Shown here: positions 10,926-22,155 of the stretch, in pieces
Numbering within the stretch: the first letter of the stretch is position 1
Layout of the letters: every line of letters begins with the position of its first letter
NCBI GenBank assembly: GCA_023101725.1
Contig: JALJCO010001054.1
Coordinates: 61,994-125,993 of the forward strand
DNA length: 64,000 bases
From: Atherinomorus stipes
Taxonomy: Eukaryota > Chordata > Actinopteri > Atheriniformes > Atherinidae
Reading direction: 5' to 3'
Position numbers and translations under genes: made by a program
Notes under the pieces: generated by a model
Told to the model about the DNA's origin: nothing
Databases searched by the model: none
The model's input: only the letters and a program-made list of their open reading frames with translations

Positions 10926-12890
10926 ACTACACCGAGGTACATATCCAACCGTGATCTGTGTACCGAGGTACATACCGAACTGTGATCTGTGTACCGAGGT
11001 ACATATCCAACCGTGATCTGTGTACCGAGGTACATACCGAACCGTGACCTGTGTACCGAGGTACATACCGAACCGTGATCTGTGTACCGAGGTACATACC
11101 GAACCGTGATCTGTATACCGAGGTACATACCGAACCGTGATCTGTGTACCGAGGTACATATCCAACCGTGATCTGTGTACCGAGGTACATACCGAACCGT
11201 GATCTGTGTACCGAGGTACATATCCAACCGTGATCTGTGTACCGAGGTACATACCCAAACCGTGATCTGTGTACCGAGGTACATACCCAACCGTGATCTG
11301 TGTACCGAGGTACATACCCAACCGTGATCTGTGTACCGAGGTACATACCGAACCGTGATCTGTGTACCGAGGTACATACCCAACCGTGATCTGTGTACCG
11401 AGGTACATACCGAACCATGATCTGTGTACCGAGGTACATACCGAACCGTGATCTGTGTACCGAGGTACATACCGAACCGTGATCTGTGTACCGGAGGTAC
11501 ATACTGAACTGTGACCTGTGTACCGAGGTGCATACCGAACCGTGACCTGTGTACCGAGGTGCATACCCAACCGTGATCTGTGTACCGAGGTACATACCCA
11601 ACCGTGACCTGTGTACCGAGGTACATACCAAACCGTGATCTGTGTACCGAGGTACATACCCAACCGTGATCTGTGTACTGAGGTACATACCGAACCGTGA
11701 TCTGTGTACCGAGGTACATACCCAACCGTGATCTGTGTACCGAGGTACATACCGAACCGTGATCTGTGTACCGAGGTACATACCCAACCGTGATCTGTGT
11801 ACCGAGGTACATACCGAACCGTGATCTGTGTACCGAGGTACATACCGAACCGTGATCTGTGTGCCGAGGTACATACCGAACCGTGATCTGTGTGCCGAGG
11901 TACATACCGAACCGTGATCTGTGTGCCGAGGTACATACCGAACTGTGATCTGTGTACCGAGGTACATACCGAACCGTGACCTGTGTACCGAGGTACATAC
12001 CGAACCGTGACCTGTGTACCGAGGTACATACCGAACCGTGACCTGTGTACCGAGGTACATACCGAACCGTGACCTGTGTACCGAGGTACATACCGAACCG
12101 TGACCTGTGTACCGAGGTACATACCCAACCGTGATCTGTGTACCGAGGTACATACCCAACCGTGATCTGTGTACCGAGGTACATACCCAACCGTGATCTG
12201 TGTACCGGAGGTACATACCCAACCGTGATCTGTGTACCGAGGTACATACCCAACCGTGATCTGTGTACCGAGGTACATACCGAACCGTGATCTGTGTACC
12301 GAGGTACATACCCAACCGTGATCTGTGTACCGAGGTACATACCGAACCGTGATCTGTGTACCGAGGTACATACCGAACCGTGATCTGTGTACCGAGGTAC
12401 ATACCGAACCGTGATCTGTGTACCGGAGGTACATACCCAACCGTGACCTGTGTACCGGGGTACATACCCAACCGTGACCTGTGTACCGAGGTACATACCC
12501 AACCGTGATCTGTGTACCGAGGTACATACCCAACCGTGATCTGTGTACCGAGGTACATACCCAACCGTGACCTGTGTACCGAGGTACATACCCAACCGTG
12601 ACCTGTGTACCGAGGTACATACCCAACCGTGATCTGTGTACCGAGGTACATACCCAACCGTGATCTTGTGTACCGAGGTACATACCCAACCGTGATCTGT
12701 GTACCGAGGTACATACCCAACCGTGATCTGTGTACCGAGGTACATACCCAACCGTGATCTGTGTACCGGGGTACATACCGAACCGTGATCTGTGTACTGA
12801 GGTACATACCCAACCGTGATCTGTGTACTGAGGTACATACCGAACCGTGATCTGTGTACTGAAGTACATACCGAACCGTGAATGTTGCGT
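10926..12890. repeat. Minisatellite of about 63 tandem 31-bp units
   Basis: The unit core is ACCGAGGTACATAC, then CCAACCGTGATCTGTGT. Unit variants alternate CCGAACC with CCCAACC and TGATCTG with TGACCTG. A few units carry one extra base. Because 31 is not a multiple of 3 and the unit has no stop on the minus strand, all three minus frames stay open for more than 600 codons. This explains the long apparent proteins of VRYVPRYTDHG-type repeats, which I do not treat as genes. Confidence 0.95.
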
Positions 12891-14362
12891 ACCGTTACAG
12901 CCCTAGTTTCAATTGCAGTACCCAAAGCATTGCTGCGTATAATAGCTTTATTTTACAAAAATGAACCAGGGTAACACTCCACAAGTCTTATGAAAAACAG
13001 ATTTGTTCCACTGAGTTGTGATACCAGAGTTCTGTTTATGGAGAGTACATGAAAGTTTACTCACTGGAGGAAAAGCCAACTTTGGTCCTTAGAACGAGGT
13101 CAGCTGTTGTTTGTCTAAATCAAATATCTAATGCAGCTCAAAGGGCACTGCTGCAGGACTTGCTCACTGTAAAGCATAATCCTGCTAACACTGTAGAAAT
13201 AGAACAGTTATTTCTAAATTGTTTATTATATTTTAGGTGAAACATTTATGTGTCGAACTAAATATGTATTTGGACATGTCACTGCATCTCTGAAAAACTT
13301 AAGAGAAAAAATCGGATTTTCTTGTAAGATTGTACTTAAACCAATGAACGAGTACTATTGTCTTGTGTCAGAGATTCGCGGATTTCAGATTGTCGGTGTC
13401 TAAATAGCGAGCTGCTTTTCTTAGCTGCACTGCGGCGGCACCCAGCAGGGGGCCTGTAGAGTGTGAGAAAGGTGCCAAAGGTGACTAGCAGAGTGGAAAA
13501 GCCGCAATGCATTGTGGGCCTCACAGTCAACTGAAAAGTTTGTTGACACCGGCTGTATAACAGAGCCTTCCTTTTGTTCTTTTGTTTTTGGAGTTTTTAC
13601 AAGTGAAAAATGTGGTGCGATAGTGCTGGGGGGTTAACCGCCACATTCATTCACACCATCACACTGGTAAAAGAAAGAATGGGGTGAAACCCGAAACGTG
13701 AAGGCAAAGTCAGAGGAACCTCCGATATGTGAGCCAACAAAGTGAAGCCGGTAGCAGCTGTGAGATGACCAAACATCATTTTCATCACCATCACCCAACA
13801 CGTGGTGGTGTGTTCACAGAATTTTCAGACTGGCAAGTTCATTTCTGTTAGTAGTAATGTGTTAGCCAAGCTAGCTGAGGGCAGCTTACGGCAAACGTTG
13901 CCTCTGTCTTTCCTCCACTTATAGCGTTTATATCATAATATTCCATAATCATAGGAGATTGACTTTGAGAGTTCGTCATAACTGATCTCTTTTTAACTAG
14001 CAGCATAACAGTTAACTGTAAAAGGCAGAATAACACTTCTCTAACATTAACAGAACAAAATGTCAAATGTTACCACGTTACAAACTGATTGTGAAGACTA
14101 AATAATTCACAATGCATCAGCCGCATGTCTCCATGGAGGACGGAGGTAAGCGGTCCAGACTACTGTCCCACTCTGAGCCATTCAGCTCATATGGGTCCAG
14201 TATGGATATGTCCCCTAGTTTCTCCAAATAACTCTTCTTTGTGTGAGACATTAAATTACCTAAGAGAGAGAGACATGAATATAAAATACTATATTTCTGT
14301 TTCTAACAAAGAGAAAATTACAATATTAATTACACATTGATTAAGTTACTTTTAATACTGAC
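12891..14362. other. Intergenic, no gene recognised
   Basis: No domain-bearing frame. The short plus frame at 13049-13240 is unremarkable. It abuts the zinc-finger pseudogene to its right and could contain further 3' parts of that element, but nothing like a KDZ transposase core is visible. Confidence 0.35.
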
Positions 14363-15475
14363 CTGCAACATGTTTCTGATTGTGATGCATAACTGAATGT
14401 CAAAAGTGACTGTCATTAAAGTTATGGAGGCCATCTTTCCACTCTTGGTAGCGGTAATCGGTCCCACATTGATAGCAGGATCTTTGATAAGTGGAGGCAT
14501 CTAGAAATCCTAAAAATTAACCAGTTTGACAGAGTAAAGTAATGAAAGCAGATGAATAAAACCTGTAATATTTGTAATTTGAGGTTAATTTGGATTAACC
14601 TACCTTGTGCAATCGCTGTACTTGTAAGGATCTTTGCTTTGTTGGTTATGAGGACTGGGTCACTCGAGGGCACATTGTCTGAGCAGTGCTGGCACATCAT
14701 CTCCTCAGGAATAAGATACTTTCTATGCTCCCTGTCCAATGGATGGAGTACGTCTTCTGGAAGACTTGAAGGTATCTTTTTACACTTCAAAATGTATTCA
14801 ACCGTGCGCCTCAGCTTGTCATGATCCTGTGGGGGATATGACACTTCACCCACATCTTTATCTTGATGAACTCCTCACAGGACATACGCTGATCCCCTCC
14901 CCACAGCTTATTTTGAACATGAAGAGGAATACCGGTCCCCAGAAATGATTTCTGAACTGCATATATTCCATTTTGTGGATCTATGCACTCACTCTGAAGG
15001 TGGGAATTAGAGGTTATGTCTTTGTGCTTGGGGGTGTGCTTTCTTTCAATGTGCCTTTTCAAATTTTTCTTGTCCATCATGGCCTGGCATGAGGGACATC
15101 TCTTTCTTAGCAAAGGTTTTACATGGAGCTTTGGGGTTGTTGGTGGTATTAGGGGGGCAACATTTGTGGTTGCTGATGGAAAAGCAGCAGAGGTTGTTAC
15201 TGCTGGAGACATTTGTGGTAACTGGGAAGTGGGGGTCAGTGGTGGTGCCCCAAGGACCTGCGATGCTGGCAAGGTAGCAGCTGGAGGTGCAAGGGTGGTA
15301 GCTGAGCAAGCAGGGAGGTTGGTGCTATGCAGCAGCACATTTTTTCACGCACAAGTCCAGATGTTTAGCCAAGTCTGTTTTTCGTATCATGGTTATTCTG
15401 CAGTACGGGCAATGATAGTGCAGTTGCTGGCAGCAACCCAATCCACACCTGTGGATAGTATATCCTTCAACATAA
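14363..15475 (-). pseudogene. KDZ-transposon-associated zinc-finger/cysteine-cluster gene, decayed
   Basis: Read on the minus strand from 15475: HYHCPYCRITMIRKTDLAKH (C2H2 finger) and then a stop after CVKKCAAA. Next comes a frame at 15338-14811 with a Pro/Thr/Ala-rich stretch, a second finger CPSCQAMMDKKNLKRHIERK, and the conserved block IYAVQKSFLG...IPLHVQNKLWG. A third frame (14853-14604) has PLDREHRKYLIPEEMMCQHC and ends at a GT donor (14603). The exon from 14509 then gives CYQCGTDYRYQEWKDGLHNF before a further frame change and a donor after 14363. The order is that of fish proteins linked to KDZ elements. Stops and frame changes between blocks make it a pseudogene. The family link is from memory and moderately sure. 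Confidence 0.5.
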
Positions 15476-16080
15476 GAACACAGGATAGAGAATTAAGTGT
15501 TTTTTTCCCACAAGCATTCATTTAAAAAATGCCACTTAAAAATGGAAAAGCTTGTCAAATGTTACAATCCAGCAAACCTTTACCAACAAACACTTGGTTA
15601 AATTAATTTAAACCGGTTTCAACCTTACCTTCATGATGAAAAGCCCGGTTTAAATGCAGACTAATGTGTTTCCTGCATTTACTTAACTTTGTAGAAGAAA
15701 TACAGTTGGACTGCAAAATGGACAGTGAAAGTTTGTGCATCAGCTCCTGCATCGATCCGGTACAGGCAAGCTTTGTCCCTTCTGCATAGTTATATGCACG
15801 GAAAAAGAGCTACCAAGAGTAAGAGATAATATTTATCAACATGTAATCTTTAAATATTTGTCATAGTGTGATATCAATAAAAATAGTAGGCCAAGAAAAG
15901 ACGCATCTTATAATGTGAATAATAACAGACGACATAATATTATAATTAAACTATAATGCAAAATTCACAGTTGGCTGTGAGTACACTATAAATGCTAACA
16001 TGTTTCTGCAACAACTGCCTGCGTTCACAAAATGTAGCCTGATTTACCTCTTTCACAAAAACTGGCCATAAGAATGTGTT
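15476..16080. other. Intergenic, no gene recognised
   Basis: AT-rich sequence between the zinc-finger pseudogene and a microsatellite. It may include 5' parts of the pseudogene, but no further motif was recognised. Confidence 0.35.
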
Positions 16081-16084
16081 TAAA

Positions 16085-16086
<2 letters not shown>

Positions 16087-16140
<54 letters not shown>
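16087..16140. repeat. (AC)n(AT)n compound microsatellite
   Basis: An uninterrupted AC run passes directly into an AT run. Confidence 0.95.
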
Positions 16141-16143
<3 letters not shown>

Positions 16144-16458
16144 ATTCACTTAATTGATATATGTAATTATGTTTTACATGTTTCATTTATGTTTTAAAAC
16201 GTCTCAGCACTTCAGTTTAAACAAACTAAATGTGAGAGTCTATTTGCTTCACAATCAAAGTCACGGCATGACCTAGCATAGCTGCTATCAACCAACAAAG
16301 TTAGACGTAATTTTCACTGTCGCAGCAAAACATGACAACTCGTTGTAAACTCAGACTAAAACTATGTTTTATTTTCACAATAATCACAACAGTAGTTTGA
16401 CAGAATAAAATAATGTGATTCACGTTGTCAGTTCATACTCACACTGCGATCGCCATCC

Positions 16459-18818
16459 AGGGTTTCCCCCAGTGCTTTACAGGCCTGGCGGGCCGCCAGG
16501 CTTATCTTGCCCCCCCGCCAGGCTAAGCGTCATTTATTTATTTATTTCAAATAGTTGTTGTTTTTTTCACCAAAACAGTATACCAAAGATTGCATACAAA
16601 GCTTATAACCGCATCTGGTAATTAGGCACAATGGCGACATCTTATGGTCGATACATGAACACTTGTGCGGTGAGAGGTGAAGTGAAGTGCCCCCCCCCCC
16701 GTCGGAGCAACAGTCTACGAGCTGCGATGCTAAACATCGAACGAGCGGATTTAATCCGAAATGGTTAACTGACGCCAAATATAGCGGATGGCTCTACAAG
16801 ACCGAGTATGGTACGCATGCTTTAAACTTTATTGAAATATTAACGATATTATGCTGCAGATAAGCTTAGTTTTACACAAGGCTCCTCAACCAGTCTTTAT
16901 AGAAGCTCCGCGTACATCTAATGTACATCTGTACCGGACTAATCCGGCCAAACACGCAACTAAACCGTCCGCCAATGCAGGGGGGGGGGCGCTTCTGTAC
17001 ATGTGTAACATGTACAGAACAGATGAGAATCCGACTTTTTTCTGAACAATATTGAGGAAATGTGGAAGGACGTCACATTCCTGGTTGTTGGAACATCAGA
17101 GGAAACTTTAATGTGGTAATAAGTAAATAAGAAGATCACGGACATTTATTTCATGAAGATTTCTGCCGTCTGACAAAACTGGACGTTTCTGCTGCTCAGT
17201 CCACTGATGTCAGTGTGTTCGTATCGGGGAGGAATATCGGACACAGAGCAGAGGAGGAATAACTTGCTGCCACGGCGGAGAAAACATCGGATTTATGCTG
17301 CGTTCCATTTGAACTCGGAAGTCGGAAATTCCCAGTTCCGAGTAGGAAGTTTCAACTGGAACGCCCCCCTGAAGTCGGATTTCCCACTCGGAAAGTCGGA
17401 CAACTCTCGCAGCTCCGAGTTCAGATTTAAAGATGGCCGCGCCCTGTGTTAGCAGTTGTAGAAGCTTCTGTAATGTTACATTTATTTACACTTCTTACTT
17501 ATATTTTGTTGCATAAATCAGTCGTACACGTAGTATTGGTTTATACAGATGTAGGGGGAAGCTGCTGTAGTGTAATTCACATTTTTCATGTCGTATATGT
17601 GAACTACAACACCAGCTGTGCCAACAACGGCTAATAACAATAGCCTTAGCAAACACGTTGTTTTGCTAGGTTGCTAACTGGTTTTCCGACCAGTGAGCTG
17701 GAACGCAAGTTGGTCGGGTGTGACGTCACCCCCCAGTTCCCACTTCCCAGTTCCGATGAAAATGGAACGCAGCATTTATCCCCAACAACAAAAACACGGT
17801 AAATTATGGTGAACACTCATTAATCTGACACTTTATTTCACGTATCTATGCTCCCGAAAATGACGCACCGTGTAACGTTATTATGCTACAGGAGCTAATG
17901 CTAACAGGGCAACGTTGTGACCAGAAAATAAAAATAACTCAGTTGCGAACACAAACGGATCAGGAAGACGGTGTCCTGCAGCCTTTAGTTTCATCTACAT
18001 GTGAAGGCGACATGGTCTGAAAAGTCCTTAAACAATACCAAAAGCCAAATATGGGAGAAAATAGAAAAGTAACCACCTTTTTAAAGAGTTTAGTTTAAAA
18101 AAAAAAAAAAAAAAAAAAAAACCTTTGATAAGTAATCACGAGATGTGCGTGTTATTCCAGTGTGGCTTGTCATTTAAGCCAGTTTACGGAGATGAATAAT
18201 AGTTAACATTAATGCTCTGATGTAAAAAATTTAAAAAATGCCAGAATACTTTAGAGATCTCTGGATCACATACCTGTAGGTTATCATGACCTTAGAAGAC
18301 TGTCCAACGTTGTAAATCCAGATATTCACGCTGCTTTCCATGTTGGCAGATACCAGGTAATTGGGACTAGTCCCCACCATAATGGCGGCATCGCAAGGGC
18401 GCAACACACAAAACGCTCTTCGGATTAGTCTATAATGTGCTAAACGCACATATCGGGCCTCTACACCATCACACGAGCATTGAGATGGCAGCAAGCAAAA
18501 GCAAAAGTAAGCCATAAACAGTGTAAATACAATACACTGACAAAAGATAAATATCTATTATGATTTACTGATAGCTTTCACGTGTTTCATTTTGTAGGTT
18601 TGCCAATTACTGAAGCCTTTCAGCCAGAATGTATTTCAAAATTGTGCCCCACGTATTGTTAATAAATTATTAACACATAACAGTCACAATTTTGAAATTC
18701 CTGTCATTTTTCAACTTCTTTTTTTTTTTCTTCAAAAGACCGGGGGCCCATCGGTGGCAGTGGACCACTGGTGGGCTTCTCCGCCACCGGGCTTAGCAAG
18801 TTTTCTGGGGGAAACCCT
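16459..18818. mobile_element. 2.4-kb hAT-like element with AGGGTTTCCCCCAG termini
   Basis: It starts AGGGTTTCCCCCAG and ends CTGGGGGAAACCCT, a 14-bp inverted repeat with one gap-free match. It is flanked by GCCATCC at 16452-16458 and 18819-18825. GC-rich subterminal sequences (GGCGGGCCGCCAGGC on the left, GCCACCGGGCTTAGC on the right) also look inverted. The interior has no transposase frame but hosts a second MITE at 17296-17774 and a long poly-A run near 18096. The element is therefore internally replaced or a non-autonomous derivative. Confidence 0.65.
17296..17774. mobile_element. MITE with TGCTGCGTTCC termini nested in the element above
   Basis: Termini are TGCTGCGTTCCATTT and the inverse AAAATGGAACGCAGCA. 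They are flanked by TTTA on both sides (17292-17295, 17775-17778). Palindromic subterminal CTCGGAAGTCGG-type blocks are present. There is no coding capacity. The short flank match leaves the duplication length uncertain. Confidence 0.65.
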
Positions 18819-18954
18819 GCCATCCATGTTGTTTATTTAGTTTCATCAGGAAATACAGAGCGCTGTCACGGGAGAGGAGGGGTCTAAACCTGCGGGGTCT
18901 AAACCTGCGGTCTCCGGGGCTGCAGACACAGGCTTCTCGCTTCATCGCTGCTTC

Positions 18955-20600
18955 ATGTCTGCTTCATGGCTGTTTCGTCTGCGTTTTGTGTCTGCTTTGT
19001 CTCTGCTTCGAGTCTATTTAGTCTACTTCATTTTTGCTTCATTTTTGCTTCATTTTTGCTTCGTTTCTGCTTTGTGTCTATTTAGTCTGCTTCATTTTTG
19101 CTTCATTTTTGCTTCGTTTCTGCTTTGTGTCTATTTAGTCTGCTTAATTTTTGCTTAATTTTTGCTTAATTTTTGCTTAGTTTTTGCTTCGTTTCTGCTT
19201 TGTGTCTATTTAGTCTGCTTTATTTTTGCTTCATTTTTGCTTCGTTTCTGCTTTGTGTCTATTTAGTCTGCTTCATTTTTGCTTCGTTTTTGCTTCGTTT
19301 CAGCTTCGTCTCTGCTTCGTGGCTGCTTCGTCTCTGCTTCGTGTCTGCTTCGTGTCTGCTTCGTATCTGCTTCGTGGCTGCTTCGTGTCTGCTTCATATC
19401 TGCTTCGTATCTGCTTCGTGGCTGCTTCGTATCTGCTTCGTGGCTGCTTCGTGGCTGCTTCGTGGCTGCTTCGTATCTGCTTCGTGGCTGCTTCGTGTCT
19501 GCTTCGTTTCTGCTTCGTGGCTGCTTCGTGGCTGCTTCGTGTCTGCTTCATATCTGCTTCATATCTGCTTCGTATCTGCTTCGTGGCTGCTTCGTATCTG
19601 CTTTGTATCTGCTTCGTGGCTGCTTCGTGGCTGCTTCGTATCTGCTTCGTATCTGCTTCGTGGCTGCTTCGTATCTGCTTCGTGGCTGCTTCGTCTCTGC
19701 TTCGTGTCTGCTTCGTGGCTGCTTCGTGTCTGCTTCGTATCTGCTTCGTGGCTGCTTCGTGGCTGCTTCGTATCTGCTTCGTGGCTGCTTCGTCTCTGCT
19801 TCGTGTCTGCTTCGTATCTGCTTCGTGGCTGCTTCGTATCTGCTTCGTGGCTGCTTCGTGGCTGCTTCGTATCTGCTTCGTGGCTGCTTCGTGTCTGCTT
19901 CGTATCTGCTTCGTGGCTGCTTCGTGTCTGCTTCATACCTGCTTCATATCTGCTTCGTATCTGCTTCGTGGCTGCTTCGTATCTGCTTCGTATCTGCTTC
20001 GTGGCTGCTTCGTGGCTGCTTCGTATCTGCTTCGTATCTGCTTCGTGGCTGCTTCGTATCTGCTTCGTATCTGCTTCGTGGCTGCTTCATGTCTGCTTCA
20101 TATCTGCTTCGTGTCTGCTTCGTGGCTGCTTCGTGGCTGCTTCGTATCTGCTTCGTGGCTGCTTCGTGGCTGCTTCGTATCTGCTTCGTATCTGCTTCGT
20201 GGCTGCTTCGTGGCTGCTTCTCATCTGCTTCGTGGCTGCTTCTCATCTGCTTCGTGTCTGCTTCGTATCTGCTTTGTGTCTGCTTCGTATCTGCTTCGTA
20301 TCTGCTTCGTATCTGCTTCGTGTCTGCTTCGTGGCTGCTTCGTGGCTGCTTCGTATCTGCTTCGTATCTGCTTCGTGGCTGCTTCGTGGCTGCTTCTCAT
20401 CTGCTTCGTGGCTGCTTCTCATCTGCTTCGTGTCTGCTTCGTGGCTGCTTCGTGTCTGCTTCATATCTGCTTTGTGTCTGCTTCGTATCTGCTTCGTGGC
20501 TGCTTCGTATCTGCTTTGTGTCTGCTTCGTGGCTGCTTCGTGGCTGCTTCGTATCTGCTTCGTATCTGCTTCGTGGCTGCTTCGTGGCTTCTTCATCGCA
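18955..20600. repeat. Minisatellite of 11-bp units (GGCTGCTTCGT), with a degenerate leader
   Basis: From about 19300 to 20600 the sequence is a tandem run of roughly 118 units with the consensus (T/G)(C/G)TGCTTCGT(A/G), variants differing in two positions. The leader 18955-19300 has longer irregular spacings with TTTTTGCTTCAT and TGTCTATTTAGTCTGCTTC. All three plus frames are open for over 400 codons, giving CFVSASWLLRG-type 11-residue repeats. This follows from an 11-bp unit without stops and is no evidence of a protein. Confidence 0.95.
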
Positions 20601-21473
20601 GTAAAAAACATAAGCTTCAGTTGTAGAACACTTCTCCAAAAGGGGTGGAAGTTATTAGCCTATGTTGTGATAAGTTGACTCGTACTGTAGCTGCTGGAAG
20701 AGTCCTGAAAATGTCCTAGAAAACAACCTTAAGAAAAGTGGGAACCTTGTGATCACTACGAGCCCTAAAAATTCTGTATCGGTCGATTCCTAACACCCAT
20801 GTTGTCTGTCCACAACCCCACCTGGACACACCGTCAGGTTATGACTTGTGATGCGGCAGTCAGCGATGCAACTAGAACAGTCTCCATTTTTCCATGAGTC
20901 TGAGTCTGTGTCTCGCAGCACTACAATATATCAACCAAAAATCTTTCCCGTAAAGCCCACAATGCATTGCAAAATTTCACGTGCCCTTTTGAGCCCTAAT
21001 GGGTGTTTGAAAGAAAAGATGTTTTCTTTCAAATGACTTCATATTCCAGCACTGTTGTGAATGTACGGGGGCCATTAGTGGACAAAATTCTCCCAGACAT
21101 GAAGATGTTTTCATGTGTGATGGATCAGTGGTCTCAGGTGGACGATGAGGAACCGTCACTGATCCCAAACAGTCTCTAACTCCCATTAAACAAAGCTACT
21201 TCGGCAGTTTTAAAGTTCAGAGTTCTCACTTCACACACATCGTTTTGTCCATTCAGGGACACCGTTGTTAAAATGGTGGAACAAATATGGCCGCCTCCAT
21301 ATGTGCACCCCCTCAGCAAGTAGATATAAATGACTCATTCTAAGAAAATAAACATAAAACAGCTGTTCTAGTGCAGCGATTACACATCAGTAGAAAGTTT
21401 TAAATTAAATATCACATTTTTTTCTACAATTGATCTTTGATTTTTTTTACACACTGTACCTTTAAAGCAATTT
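20601..21473. other. Intergenic, with a probable MITE end at the right
   Basis: No gene. The right end, TACACACTGTACCTTTAAAG near 21450-21470, matches the terminal motif of a frequent fish MITE. Similar ends occur at about 44337-44354 and 61824-61836. Confidence 0.4.
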
Positions 21474-21550
21474 GTTCTTTCTTGTTATGAGAGTTCCTTC
21501 CCTTCCTGCTGATAATGTAACCTGATCTCCAGCCGCTCCTGCCTCCACGT

Positions 21551-21571
21551 GTTGCTAGGCAACAGTAAACA
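21551..21571 (+). promoter_or_regulatory. RFX X-box plus FOXJ1-type site upstream of tekt4
   Basis: GTTGCTAGGCAAC at 21551-21563 is a 13-bp near-palindrome that fits the RFX X-box consensus (GTNRCC...RGYAAC class). One base later GTAAACA at 21565-21571 matches the forkhead core bound by FOXJ1. Both factors are established drivers of cilium and flagellum genes, and the pair lies 66-86 bp before the tektin start codon. Occupancy is inference; the sequence match and position are seen directly. Confidence 0.75.
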
Positions 21572-21636
21572 AACAGTCCTGCAGGTGAAACTAACATCTG
21601 AGCTCATTATTTCTCCTCAAAGTCGGAAAATGAGTT

Positions 21637-22155
21637 ATGACATCATCGTGTCTCGGCCGAACTATGACAGCAGAGCTGCGGCTCAAGGGAGTCCCAGAAA
21701 CGGGTCCTGCAAGGCTGGAAGTCCCGCAGCCGTCCTCCGGCTCAGCCACGGCGGGGTACCGCTCAGCCGGGCACACCCCCGCGGAGTGGTTCTCCAACTA
21801 CCGCACCATCCTGGACCAGGCCGGTACCGACTGCCAGGAAGCCCGGAGCATCCAGGGACAGTCCCGAACCCTGAGCCAGGACACCGGGAGAGCCGCGTCC
21901 AGCACGCAGGCCGACGGGACGCGTCTGCTGGGGGGGAGGCTGGGGGAGATCCACGCCTGGAGCTCCGAGCTCCGGCGGCACATCGAGCAGCTGCAGGCCG
22001 ACACGGACGCGCTGCTGGCGGCGAGGACGCGGCTGGAGAGGGCGCTGGACGCCACCGAGACTCCCTACGTCATCGCCACCGATAATCTGACCTGCAGGGC
22101 GCGGAGACCGGGACCGGACCTGGTCCGGGACCCCGTGGAGGAGGAGCTGCTGAAG
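21637..22155 (+). CDS. tekt4: tekt4 exon 1
   Basis: Encodes the N-terminus and the first coiled-coil half, ending ...EEELLK before the donor GTGAAG. The in-frame ATG at 21637 is used; a second in-frame ATG is at 21664. Another ATG at 21630, in a different frame and with an A at -3, opens MSYDIIVSRPNYDSRA, which also looks tektin-4-like. A one-base indel between about 21650 and 21720 could mean that this is the true start. The exon is GC-rich, unlike its surroundings. Confidence 0.85.

Noticed and set aside
10926..12890. CRISPR-like regular repeat
   Set aside because: Units are directly contiguous with no unique spacers, and the context is a fish genome.
10862..12925. Three overlapping minus-strand frames of 628-687 codons
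   Set aside because: They are translations of a 31-bp tandem repeat with no stop in any frame. There is no domain, no composition difference between frames and no start context.
19173..20678. Three overlapping plus-strand frames of 441-501 codons, Cys/Leu-rich and apparently membrane-like
   Set aside because: By-product of the 11-bp minisatellite; the hydrophobic pattern is the repeat itself.
21549..22085. Alternative 178-codon frame over tektin exon 1
   Set aside because: Apart from its possible first 16 or so codons it is a GC-rich shadow of the tektin frame, which carries all the conserved tektin-4 blocks.
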